DNA from: Mycobacterium sp. SM1
Lineage (GTDB): Bacteria > Actinomycetota > Actinomycetes > Mycobacteriales > Mycobacteriaceae
DNA length: 64,000 nucleotides
Assembly: GCF_018361265.1 (NCBI RefSeq)
Contig: NZ_JAFLNH010000004.1
Coordinates: 558,001 to 622,000 of the forward strand
Direction: 5' to 3'
The notes under the pieces were generated by a model. That model worked only from the letters and a program-made list of their open reading frames with translations, was not told where the DNA came from and made no database searches. Shown here one piece after another: positions 45,033 through 53,335 of the stretch (position 1 is its first letter; each line of letters opens with the position of its first letter). Made by a program: the position numbers and the translations under genes.

Positions 45033-46802
45033 ATGGCATCCGACACGGTCCCCACTGACGTATCCAGGCCACGGGCGGGTTCGTTCACGTGGCGCGGAGG
45101 CACTGGTGGCGAACTCGTCGCGAGCTATCTCGCCTGGCGCGGAGTTCGACGGGTGTACGGCCTGTGCGGTGGCCATATCCAGCCGATATGGGACGCGCTC
45201 GCCAGGCTGGGGGTGTCGATCGTGGATGTAAGGCACGAGTGCGCCGCGGTCTACATGGCGCACGCGGAGGCGGATCTGACCGGGAATCTGGCTGTGGCGC
45301 TCGTCACCGCAGGCCCCGGCCTGACGAATACAGTGACAGGAATCGCCAATGCCTCACAAGCACGGGTGCCCCTGCTGCTGCTGTCAGGACGACCACCCCG
45401 CCCGCAGGCTGGCCGCGGCGCTCTGCAGGAGATCAACCAGGCCGCGATCCTCACCCCGCTCTGCCGTGCGACCCTTACCGCCGAAGCGCCCCGGCAGGTG
45501 CTGCCCCGGCTGGATGAGGCGATGATGGCCGCGTACGGATGGGACGCACCCCCGGGTCCCGCATACATGGACTTCCCTACCGACCTGCTCACCGAACAGA
45601 TGGCGCCTGGTGACCTCTCAATGTGGCGTCCCACCAGCATCACGCCGCCAGAAGTTCTGCCAGCCGCTGAGGATCTGGCACGTGCCAGGAAACTCATTGC
45701 CGAGGCGCGACGGCCTATCATCATTGGGGGCCGTGGCGCTCGCGCAGCCGGCCGCGACCTTGCGACGCTGGTAGAGAACTCGGGCATTCTTTACCTCGAC
45801 AGTGGCGAGAGTCGGGGTGCCCTGCCGATGGACCATCCCAACGCCGTGTCGGCCGCCCGCGGGCGCGCAATGCGGGAGGCCGACCTGGTCATCACCCTTG
45901 ACCGGAGCCTGAACTATCAGCTTGCCTACGGATCGGCTGCCGTATTTCATCCCGGTGCCCGCTTTCTTCGAGTTGGGCGCCACAGCGCCCAGGTCACTGA
46001 CAACCGCCGCGGGGATGTGGAGCTGATCTGCTCGGTGCCGGCCTTCCTCGCCGCGCTGAGCGGTGCGGACCTTGCACCCGACCTCGATACCGGATGGGCT
46101 GACTCGCTGCGCGCCTCGCACCGCGCCGCCGTCCACCGCTTGGCCGAGCATGCGCGGACAGTGCCCGCAGGGGCCGACGGCCTAATGCACCCTTACCGGC
46201 TGCTGGCTGCAGTCAACGATCTGATTACGGACGACACCGTTGTCGTTGCGGATGGCGGAGACATCCTGTCCTTCGCACGGGTGGCGTTGGCGGCGGCTTC
46301 GACGTACCTGGACTGTGGCCCGTTCGGTTGCCTGGGAGTGGGGGTGCCATTCGCAAACGCGGCAGCCCTCACGCACCCCGGACGGCGGGTCTTAGCGGTT
46401 GTCGGCGACGGTTCGTTTGGGTTTACCGCTATGGAGATCGACACCGCGGTCCGGCACCAACTCGGCATTGTTTGCATTATTGCCAACAATCAGGCGTGGA
46501 ACATCGAGAAGACCGACCAGCTCAAACGCTTCGCCGGAAACGCCGTAGGTGTCGACCTGCCCGGCTGCCGATACGACCTGCTAGCCCGCTCGCTCGGCGC
46601 CGCGGGGCGCCGCATCACCGATCCCACTGACCTGCAAGAAGCCCTTGCCTGGGCGCTAGGCACCACTCCTGCTGTCCTCGATGTGCTGGTCACCCAAGAT
46701 GCCGAGTCTCCCGATTCCGCGGCCGGTCTGGCAACCGTTCCTTCCCTGCAGCCCCTAACCAAGTGGCAACAGGCTGAAGAAATCCACGCGCGTGCCAGGT
46801 AA
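45033..46802 (+). CDS. TPP-dependent 2-hydroxyacyl-CoA lyase (2-hydroxyisobutyryl-CoA lyase type)
   Basis: 589 residues in three domains of the acetolactate synthase/oxalyl-CoA decarboxylase superfamily. Catalytic E69 (RHE) activates TPP; G458-D459-G460 to N485-N486 is the TPP/Mg2+ motif. The segment NNQAWNIEKTDQ has E492, the position I recall as Glu493 in the Actinomycetospora 2-hydroxyisobutyryl-CoA lyase. That enzyme splits the CoA ester to acetone and formyl-CoA and is encoded next to hcl. No regulatory ACT subunit is nearby, which argues against acetolactate synthase. Confidence 0.78.
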   Translation: MASDTVPTDVSRPRAGSFTWRGGTGGELVASYLAWRGVRRVYGLCGGHIQPIWDALARLGVSIVDVRHECAAVYMAHAEADLTGNLAVALVTAGPGLTNTVTGIANASQARVPLLLLSGRPPRPQAGRGALQEINQAAILTPLCRATLTAEAPRQVLPRLDEAMMAAYGWDAPPGPAYMDFPTDLLTEQMAPGDLSMWRPTSITPPEVLPAAEDLARARKLIAEARRPIIIGGRGARAAGRDLATLVENSGILYLDSGESRGALPMDHPNAVSAARGRAMREADLVITLDRSLNYQLAYGSAAVFHPGARFLRVGRHSAQVTDNRRGDVELICSVPAFLAALSGADLAPDLDTGWADSLRASHRAAVHRLAEHARTVPAGADGLMHPYRLLAAVNDLITDDTVVVADGGDILSFARVALAAASTYLDCGPFGCLGVGVPFANAAALTHPGRRVLAVVGDGSFGFTAMEIDTAVRHQLGIVCIIANNQAWNIEKTDQLKRFAGNAVGVDLPGCRYDLLARSLGAAGRRITDPTDLQEALAWALGTTPAVLDVLVTQDAESPDSAAGLATVPSLQPLTKWQQAEEIHARAR

Positions 46803-47131
46803 GCCTCGGGAACATGGCCGGGCCGTTCGAAACATCGGCATCCCACTCCTGGTGGATACGATCTCGCTGATCGCGCTTGGTCGAGTGTCCGCTTTGCTGT
46901 CATACTCGCCCCGCGAGCGCCTGACAACCCGCCCGGACTCCGTTGGCGCACAGCGCCGGGGGTCGGCCGGAGTCGACTTGAATCCACGAACCGCACACGC
47001 CGAGAACGACATTCGATGCGACCAGCCTCGCCAACACCGTCGGCGACGAACTTGTGGGCTGAGGCCGCCCCAACCGTTGAGACAAAGCCGATCCAGCCAT
47101 TAGCGTGCATTTAGGGGAAAGGACCGGGCAG
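46803..47131. other. Intergenic region before the aldehyde dehydrogenase
   Basis: 329 bases with no credible gene and no TGGT-N3-ACCA site. The aldehyde dehydrogenase has its own ribosome site (AGGGGAAAGGA), and a separate promoter probably lies here. Confidence 0.4.
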
Positions 47132-48559
47132 ATGACGATGGTACTGCCGGCATTCATTGACGGACGCCCGCTGGTGTGCGCAAACACCTACGACAACATC
47201 GATCCCTCCTCGGGCAGCTCGCTAGGGCCGGTAAGCCAGTGCGGTGTCGCCGAGGTGGACGAGGCGGTCGCCGCGGCCCGCCGTGTGCAGCCGCAGTGGG
47301 AACACACCAGCCCCGAGGACCGCGCGCGGCTGCTCACGAAGTTGGCCGACCTGATCGAACGCGATGCCGAATCGCTGGCGCTGCTGGAATGCGAGGACAC
47401 GGGCAAACCCTTGAGCCAGGCCCGCGCCGACGCCCTGGTCTGTGCCCGCTACTTTCGGTTTTACGGCCATGCGATCGACTCGTATTACGGCGTGACTATC
47501 CCGCTTGGACCTGGCGTGCACGCCTACACCCGCCGCGAGCCCTTCGGTGTCACGGGCCACATCGTGGCCTGGAATTATCCGATGCAGCTGTTCGGACGTG
47601 CAGTCGCGCCGGCGATCGCGACCGGCAACTGCAGCGTGGTCAAACCCGCCGATGAAACACCGAGGACCGCCGTGGCCATCGCCGAGCTGGCCACCGGTGC
47701 AGGTCTGCCCGCCGGCGTGCTCAACGTGGTGCCCGGAATCGGCCCCGAGGCCGGCGCGGCGCTTAGCACCCATCCCGGCGTCGACCACATCGGGTTCGTC
47801 GGCTCAACCCAGATCGGCATGGTAATCGCCCACGCCGCCGCCGAGCGGGTAGTGCCAGTGGTGCTGGAGTTGGGCGGCAAGTCGGCGCAGATCGTGTTTC
47901 CCGACGCTGACCTGAACACCGCCGCGACATTTGTCGTCAAGGCGATTCTGCAAAACGCGGGGCAGACCTGCTCAGCGGGATCGCGCCTGCTCGTGCACGA
48001 GTCGGTGCACGACCAACTGCTGTCGCGGGTGGCCAAGAAGTTTGCTGCGGTACGTATTGGGCCAGGTCGTTCGGATCCCGACCTCGGCCCGCTGGTGTCG
48101 CGCAAGCAGCAGTCGCGCGTCAAAGCGTTTCTTGACAATCTCACCAAAGGTGAAGTTGTGGTTGGCGGTGGTATTCCGCAGGCACCGGAGCTCAGTGGCG
48201 GGGCCTATTTCGAGCCGACGTTAATCGACGGTGTCGACCCGGAGGCCGAGATCGCCCAACAGGAGATTTTCGGTCCAGTCGTGGTGGCCAACACGTTCAC
48301 TAGCGAAGAGGAGGCCATCAGCCTGGCTAACGGCACGCAATACGCACTACTGGGCGCAGTCTGGACCGCCGATGTGTCACGCGCGCACCGACTTGCCGCG
48401 CAGATCCGCGCCGGCCAAGTGTATGTCAATACCTACGGCGCTGGCGGCGGCGTGGAACTGCCGTTCGGGGGCTTTCAAAAATCAGGGTACGGGCGGGAGA
48501 AAGGTTACCAAGCGCTGGACACCTTCACCGCAACCAAGACAATCGTTATCAAACTTTGA
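47132..48559 (+). CDS. Aldehyde dehydrogenase, probable 2-hydroxyisobutyraldehyde dehydrogenase
   Basis: 475-residue NAD(P)-dependent ALDH. General base E246 (LELGGK), catalytic C280 (NAGQTC) and VAWNYP (Asn of the oxyanion hole) are present. It closes the block and supplies the missing step from the aldehyde made by the GMC dehydrogenase to 2-hydroxyisobutyrate, the counterpart of MpdC of M. austroafricanum. Start ATG 47132, 9 bases after a strong ribosome site. Confidence 0.82.
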   Translation: MTMVLPAFIDGRPLVCANTYDNIDPSSGSSLGPVSQCGVAEVDEAVAAARRVQPQWEHTSPEDRARLLTKLADLIERDAESLALLECEDTGKPLSQARADALVCARYFRFYGHAIDSYYGVTIPLGPGVHAYTRREPFGVTGHIVAWNYPMQLFGRAVAPAIATGNCSVVKPADETPRTAVAIAELATGAGLPAGVLNVVPGIGPEAGAALSTHPGVDHIGFVGSTQIGMVIAHAAAERVVPVVLELGGKSAQIVFPDADLNTAATFVVKAILQNAGQTCSAGSRLLVHESVHDQLLSRVAKKFAAVRIGPGRSDPDLGPLVSRKQQSRVKAFLDNLTKGEVVVGGGIPQAPELSGGAYFEPTLIDGVDPEAEIAQQEIFGPVVVANTFTSEEEAISLANGTQYALLGAVWTADVSRAHRLAAQIRAGQVYVNTYGAGGGVELPFGGFQKSGYGREKGYQALDTFTATKTIVIKL

Positions 48560-49155
48560 TCTCATCGAGCCCTGCCCCCCTGCCCATCGGGTCCGGGCTA
48601 GCCGCAGCGCCCAGTGCCGAGATCGAACACACGGAACGATTGCGTCGCACCGATGCGTTCATTTACTTACGGGTCAATGACAGCCCACAGCCGAGGACCC
48701 GTCCAGAGTCGACGGCGCCGGGGATCACTTTGCCCGGGTCCTTGGCCGTAATGCACGTTTGGTGCGCTCCGGCTCGCCGGTAAGCTGATACCCCCCGGTT
48801 TTGCATTCGCCCTCAAGTTCTTCTTCGTGGTCTTGGCCTTCACGCTGATCACCGGGTTGTCGCCGAACCTCGCCCACCCCGTCACTGGGCAGTTTCCCAT
48901 GCCCCTTTACAAACGAGTGAAGAATAATGGTTTGCGTCTGACCCGACTTTCGCAGTTTGTAGGCACATTTCGGGGTGGCGCGGAGCGATTGCGCTGGTAG
49001 GAGCGTTGCGGGGTCACCTAAACAGCGTGTTGGTGTAGGCACATGAATCTTGGCGTGTCGCTGGATTTCATCGGTCGTTTCCCTGCGGCGGTGTAAAAGG
49101 GTTCGGACGTAGGTTCCCTCCAAGACGGGAAGTCTGAGGAAAGGAGCCTACGTCC
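48560..49155. other. Region between the catabolic block and the IS256 remnant
   Basis: About 600 bases. One open frame (about 48750-48999, plus) lacks a start but encodes a hydrophobic helix followed by a basic end, possibly the tail of a lost membrane protein gene. TAGGCACAT occurs twice (near 48960 and 49037). Nothing firmer was found. Confidence 0.35.
49105..49155 (+). promoter_or_regulatory. Inverted repeat enclosing the IS256 transposase ribosome site
   Basis: GGACGTAGG (49105-49113) and CCTACGTCC (49147-49155) are perfect inverse copies. The second arm touches the GTG start at 49156 and the loop contains GAGGAAAGGAG. The folded mRNA would alter access to the start; alternatively this is an end structure of the IS. 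Confidence 0.5.
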
Positions 49156-49399
49156 GTGTCGACAAGGTTATCGCCTGCGCAGCGGTTGCAGGCAGAGATT
49201 GATGGGGTGTTCGCCGGCGGCGAGGACCTGGCGGGCGCGATCGAGCAGGTCGCGGTGCTCGGCGCCCGGTTGCTGCTGCAGTGCGCGTTGGAGGCCGAGG
49301 TGAGCGCGTTTTTGGGGCGGGATCGCTACCAGCGGGCCGCTGCGGCTGATGAGGACGCCCGCGTCGGGATGCGCAACGGCTATTGCCCGACCACGGTGA
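49156..49399 (+). pseudogene. IS256-family transposase, 5' part, interrupted
   Basis: The first 81 codons of a mutator-type DDE transposase (LLLQCALEAEVSAFLGRDRYQR, RNGYCPTTV). At 49399 the sequence leaves the gene within ACGGTGA; the same heptamer at 61246-61252 resumes it in frame. Removing 49400-61252 restores PTTV-KTTAGPITLQRPK. The second half is itself cut short at 61508. Confidence 0.93.
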
Positions 49400-49474
49400 T
49401 TATCTTGAGCCGGCGAATTGATCATGACTTTGACCAGCGGTTTTGCGTTGAGGACGGTGTGTTCGACGCATTGG

Positions 49475-49942
49475 TCAACACGGGCCGATGATGGCGGTGG
49501 GTGTTCTTCTCGGCGTGTCGCGGTGTTCGCCGTGAACGGCTTTGGCCCGTTGTTCGCCGAGTGCGAGCGCCAACGCCTGGCGGAGTCGCGTGTTCTCTTC
49601 TTCCAGGTGGTTGATGCGCTTGGCCGCCGCCTCGAGACGCTGGAGCAACGAGGGGTTGGAGGCGCGCTGCCGGTCCGGCACCGGCGTGTGCTGTGTCGGG
49701 AGGTGCCGACGTGCGCGGAGGCGCTCGATCTCGCTGCGTGGCTCCGGCTGGTTGTATAGCCAGGAGCGAGAGACGCGGGCTTCGCGGGCTACAGCGTCGA
49801 AAGTGATTGGGATGCCGGCCTTGTCCATCCGCCGCAGTGTCGACACGGCGCGTTTGTGGGTTGCTTTGGCCCTGCGGTGGGCGGCGGCGATGACGAAGCG
49901 GGAGTTGTCAGCTCGTGGCATCGGCGGCACCTTCGTGGTCAT
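49475..49942 (-). CDS. TnpC-like / DUF6262 accessory transposition protein
   Basis: 155 residues, basic, with a helix-turn-helix-like segment (FDAVAREARVSRSWLYNQP) and a C-terminal coiled coil (RLEAAAKRINHLEEENTRLRQ). This matches TnpC of Tn554-type elements. Its start overlaps the end of the large recombinase by 35 bases. Intact, unlike its neighbours. Confidence 0.8.
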   Translation of the reverse strand: MTTKVPPMPRADNSRFVIAAAHRRAKATHKRAVSTLRRMDKAGIPITFDAVAREARVSRSWLYNQPEPRSEIERLRARRHLPTQHTPVPDRQRASNPSLLQRLEAAAKRINHLEEENTRLRQALALALGEQRAKAVHGEHRDTPRRTPTAIIGPC

Positions 49943-50357
49943 CTTTCTCGATTTCGCCGATCATGCGTTCCAGGTTGGTGAGCACCTGCTGGTTCATTTC
50001 GACCATCCTGGTGTTGCCGTCGCGGGTGGAGACATCGATGAGGGTGAGCGTGCGCTGGTGCTGGGCCCGCAGCTCCGGTAGGAACTCGGTTCCGGTCAGG
50101 AAGGCCGGGCAAGTCAGACACGCGTTGGCGTGCGGGCAGGACCGTTGCAGCGGAAGCCCGCAGTAGCCGTTGGACAGAGTTTGGGTGGCGATGCCGTAGC
50201 GGGTCTTGGCCCATTCCGCTTGGCCCAGTGGGCCTTCCGGGTCTAGCGTGACTCGCTCGCCCTTGATGTTGACCTTGGTCGCTTGTTCCCATTGTCGCCG
50301 AGCGGTTTGATCGGTGATTCGAGCGTAATGCGCTGTCATTTGGTGTGATTCGTGATC
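49908..50357 (-). pseudogene. C-terminal fragment of the large tyrosine recombinase (TnpB-like)
   Basis: Encodes DHESHQMTAHYARITDQTARR, with the catalytic Tyr region, then a cysteine-rich tail (CGLPLQRSCPHANACLTCPAF). It continues the protein broken at 53336 (VVRVLLDH); a 2,978-bp element separates them. A longer open frame upstream here belongs to the inserted element read antisense. Confidence 0.9.
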
Positions 50358-50371
50358 ATTATGCGGGTGAT
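50358..50371 (+). repeat. Left terminal inverted repeat of the 2,978-bp element
   Basis: ATTATGCGGGTGAT; its exact reverse complement is at 53322-53335. Confidence 0.92.
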
Positions 50372-50432
50372 ATTCGGCGTGTCTGCCGTGATCCAGCGGG
50401 GCTGACGCGGATGCTGGCGGCGGGAGGTTGTC

Positions 50433-51479
50433 GTGTTCATGCCGTGCCTGGTTCGTCACCATCGTGGGGCGGAGCTGGTCGCGATCACCCTGGGGCATTC
50501 GCTGCTGGATGACTACCTGGCCTTCGTTGCGGCGCGAGCCCGGACCAACACATGGCTGGCGGTGGCGTCGGATTTGAAGATCTTCTTCGGTGTAGTTGCC
50601 AAGCAACCGGCTCAGGTGAACGCCGCAGATGTCTTCGCGTTCTTGGCTTCTCAACGCACTGCCCGCTTGGGCGAGCAGGTGGTGCGGTTGGAGGACGGCG
50701 AGCCAGGGTTGGCGTCGCGCACGATCGCCCGCCGGTTGTCCAGTGTGCGTGGCCTGTATGCCTACCTCGCGGCCCGCGGTGATACCGGCGTCACCTGCAA
50801 CCCCGTCCCGACAAGCCTGGCGGCGCGTCGCCCCGGTGCTCGGCGCGGCAAGGGCGGCGTGCCGTTGATCCGCACCCCGCGCACGCTGCCCCGGGTGCTG
50901 GTGCCAAGCGAGGTCGACGCGTTGCGGGCGGCGCTGCGCACCCACCGCGACCGGGCCATGGTCGAGGCGATGCTGCTGGGTGGTCTGCGACGCTGTGAGG
51001 TGCTGGGACTGCGCCTCGACGATGTCAACGCCGGCGAGCGGCGGGTGTTCGTGGCCGAAGGCAAGGGCGGTCGGCAGCGGATGGTGCCGGTATCGGCGCG
51101 GTTCTTCGCATCGCTGGGGGACTATCTGGATCAGGAGCGCCCGCAGACGTCGACCGATCGAGTGTTCGTGGTGTTGAAGGGATCCCGGCGTGGCGAGCCG
51201 TTGTCGGCTGCCGGTCTGGACGAGATCCTCGAGGGTGCGCGCGGTCGCGCCGGGCTGACCCAGGCGACGTGCCATCAGCTGCGGCACACCTGTTTCACCC
51301 GGCTGCGGGAGGCGGGGATGGCGCTGGAGGCGATCCAGGCTCAGGCCGGCCACGCATCGATCGACTCGACCCGCATCTATCTGCATCTGGCCAACGACTG
51401 GCTGGAACGGGAGTACCTGCGGGCCGCCGAGGCGATCGAGGCGCAGGTCGTCGCGTCCGGTGAGGCGGCCGAGAAATGA
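50433..51479 (+). CDS. Tyrosine recombinase, first gene of the 2,978-bp element (TnpA-like)
   Basis: 348 residues. A SAM-like N-terminal DNA-binding domain is followed by the catalytic domain: Arg in GGLRRCEVLGL, HQLRHTCFTRL (HxxR), GHASIDSTRIYLHL (His and the nucleophile Tyr). GTG start. The stop overlaps the next gene's ATG, so the pair is coupled. Intact. Confidence 0.88.
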   Translation: MFMPCLVRHHRGAELVAITLGHSLLDDYLAFVAARARTNTWLAVASDLKIFFGVVAKQPAQVNAADVFAFLASQRTARLGEQVVRLEDGEPGLASRTIARRLSSVRGLYAYLAARGDTGVTCNPVPTSLAARRPGARRGKGGVPLIRTPRTLPRVLVPSEVDALRAALRTHRDRAMVEAMLLGGLRRCEVLGLRLDDVNAGERRVFVAEGKGGRQRMVPVSARFFASLGDYLDQERPQTSTDRVFVVLKGSRRGEPLSAAGLDEILEGARGRAGLTQATCHQLRHTCFTRLREAGMALEAIQAQAGHASIDSTRIYLHLANDWLEREYLRAAEAIEAQVVASGEAAEK

Positions 51480-53317
51480 ACCGGTCACCGGCACCTCGCC
51501 CCGACATCGAGGAGCTCGTCGAGGCGTATAGGGCCGACCTCGTTGCGGCCAGGATGTTCGCGGGACACCCGGTGACCTCGGTGGCCCGCACGTTCTTCAC
51601 CCGCGTGGGTGTGGCGGGCTGGTCTGCGTTGCCGCTGGCAACCCAGTGCGCTTTGCCGCTGAAGGATCGACGGGTGGTCGGTTGGCTGATCGTGACGGGA
51701 CGGCTGCGGCCCAGCCCGGACTATCTCGTGGCGTGCCGGCCCTACCTCGGCGAAGTCGCCGCTCACCATCACCGCAGGTTCCACCAACGGTTCGTGGCGA
51801 CCTCCACTGAGCTCGGGTTCGGTCCCGTCGTGACCCGCCTGCAGTGGTCCGCCCTGGCCAAGGTGGCCGCGCTGGCCGGGCTGACTCCAGAGAAGCTGAC
51901 CCAGCCGGTGATCGATACGCAGCGAAAAGCGTTGATCAGCGCGATAACTCGCCACCGACCCGGCAGCCACGGCGCCAAGGCACTGAGCGCGGCGCTGTTC
52001 GGTGCGCAGACCACCCTGTTCCACCTCGGCGTCCTGGACACCGCGCCCCGCAAGACCAGCCCAAACCGCTCGGCTGAACGGGCCGCCCAGTGGGCGGCGG
52101 TCCCGCCGCGGCTGGCGGCCACCCTGACCGGTTACATCGCCCAGACACGGCTGTCGCTGCGGGCGTCGACGATGGTGCGCGTCGAAGGCGTGCTGCGGGA
52201 GTTCGCCGGTTGGCTGGCCGCGAACGCCCCCGAGGTGGTCTGCGTCGCCGACCTGCGTCGGACACACATCGAGGCCTACAAGCTGCACCTGAGCACCCGG
52301 CCCTCGGCCCGCGGTGGGCGGTTGTCCAAGATCAGTCTCGCCGAACACCTCGGTACCCTGCGCACCTGCTTCGACCGGCTCACCGAATGGTGCGGCGACG
52401 ACATTCCCGCCCGCGTGCTCATGTTCACCGGCGACCTGCCGCTGCGCGACGACCCGCTGCCCCGCTTCCTCGACGACGCCGCGTTCACCAAGCTGCTGCA
52501 GGCCACGCGCACCGCTGATGATCCGTTCGTTCGACTGTGTGTGGAGTTTCTGGCCCGCACCGGGCTGCGCAAGGGCGAATTCCTCGATCTCACAGTTGAT
52601 TCCGTGGTGCAGATCGGGGCGGCATACTGGTTGCACGTGCCGCTGGGGAAACTGCGCACCGACCGCTACATCCCCTTGCACCCCCAACTCAAGGACCTCC
52701 TCGACGCCTGGATCGCCAACCGACCCACCAGCTTGCGCAGCCCCTACCTGTTTATCGAATACGGCCAACGCATCGGCGAGGGCCGCGTCGATCGGGCAGT
52801 CGCTGAAGCCGCGAAAGCGGCTGGCATCGGCCGTGTTTCGCCGCATCGTCTCAGGCATACCTTGGCGACCCAGGCGATCAACCGCGGCATGTCCCTGGAA
52901 GCGCTGGCCGCGCTGTTGGGTCACCGATCTATGCGTATGACGCTCGTTTACGCCCGAATCGCCGATCGCACTGTCGCCGACGAATACTTCTCCGTCAGTG
53001 AAAAAGTCGAAGCCCTCTACGATCAGCCGCGCGCACTTCCCGCCGACGCCGAAGGCGCTGAAATGCGCAAGCTCCGTGCCGAGATGCACCGCCGCATGCT
53101 CGGCAACGGCTACTGCGCCCGACCCGTCGGCCTGGACTGCCACTTCGAATCCATCTGCGAATCCTGCACTTTCTTCCAGACCACCATCGAATTCCGCCCG
53201 ACTCTGCAGGCACAACGCGACGACGCCGCCGAGAAAGGACAACTCGGGCCGCCAGAAAGTGTTCGACGGACTGCTCGCCCGCCTCGACGATGCCGCCTCC
53301 TGACCGCACCCACTTGA
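51476..53317 (+). CDS. Tyrosine recombinase, second gene of the 2,978-bp element (TnpB-like)
   Basis: 613 residues, close to Tn554 TnpB (about 630). Catalytic Arg in ARTGLRKGEFLDL, HRLRHTLATQA (HxxR), LLGHRSMRMTLVYARIADRT (His, Tyr). A C-terminal Cys cluster (NGYCARPVGLDCHFESICESC) is shared in pattern with the recombinase it interrupts, so the two are distant relatives. Intact. Confidence 0.88.
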   Translation: MNRSPAPRPDIEELVEAYRADLVAARMFAGHPVTSVARTFFTRVGVAGWSALPLATQCALPLKDRRVVGWLIVTGRLRPSPDYLVACRPYLGEVAAHHHRRFHQRFVATSTELGFGPVVTRLQWSALAKVAALAGLTPEKLTQPVIDTQRKALISAITRHRPGSHGAKALSAALFGAQTTLFHLGVLDTAPRKTSPNRSAERAAQWAAVPPRLAATLTGYIAQTRLSLRASTMVRVEGVLREFAGWLAANAPEVVCVADLRRTHIEAYKLHLSTRPSARGGRLSKISLAEHLGTLRTCFDRLTEWCGDDIPARVLMFTGDLPLRDDPLPRFLDDAAFTKLLQATRTADDPFVRLCVEFLARTGLRKGEFLDLTVDSVVQIGAAYWLHVPLGKLRTDRYIPLHPQLKDLLDAWIANRPTSLRSPYLFIEYGQRIGEGRVDRAVAEAAKAAGIGRVSPHRLRHTLATQAINRGMSLEALAALLGHRSMRMTLVYARIADRTVADEYFSVSEKVEALYDQPRALPADAEGAEMRKLRAEMHRRMLGNGYCARPVGLDCHFESICESCTFFQTTIEFRPTLQAQRDDAAEKGQLGPPESVRRTARPPRRCRLLTAPT

Positions 53318-53321
53318 CAAG

Positions 53322-53335
53322 ATCACCCGCATAAT
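53322..53335 (-). repeat. Right terminal inverted repeat of the 2,978-bp element
   Basis: ATCACCCGCATAAT, exact reverse complement of 50358-50371. Confidence 0.92.

Larger units (their letters stand above)
50358..53335 (+). mobile_element. 2,978-bp tyrosine-recombinase element with 14-bp terminal inverted repeats
   Basis: Begins ATTATGCGGGTGAT and ends ATCACCCGCATAAT, a perfect 14-bp inverted repeat. It carries two overlapping intact tyrosine recombinase genes and nothing else. It splits the large recombinase gene of the host element at an Asp-His codon pair: GACCAT on one side, GATCAC on the other. Such 6-base differing flanks resemble coupling sequences left by tyrosine recombinases with a 6-bp crossover. 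Confidence 0.88.

Noticed and set aside
45033..46802. Acetolactate synthase large subunit
   Set aside because: No small subunit or other branched-chain amino-acid genes are nearby; the active-site segment and the hcl/hcm neighbourhood fit a 2-hydroxyacyl-CoA lyase better.
48556..48900. Short overlapping frames on both strands after the aldehyde dehydrogenase
   Set aside because: No ribosome site, domain or family likeness; treated as non-coding.
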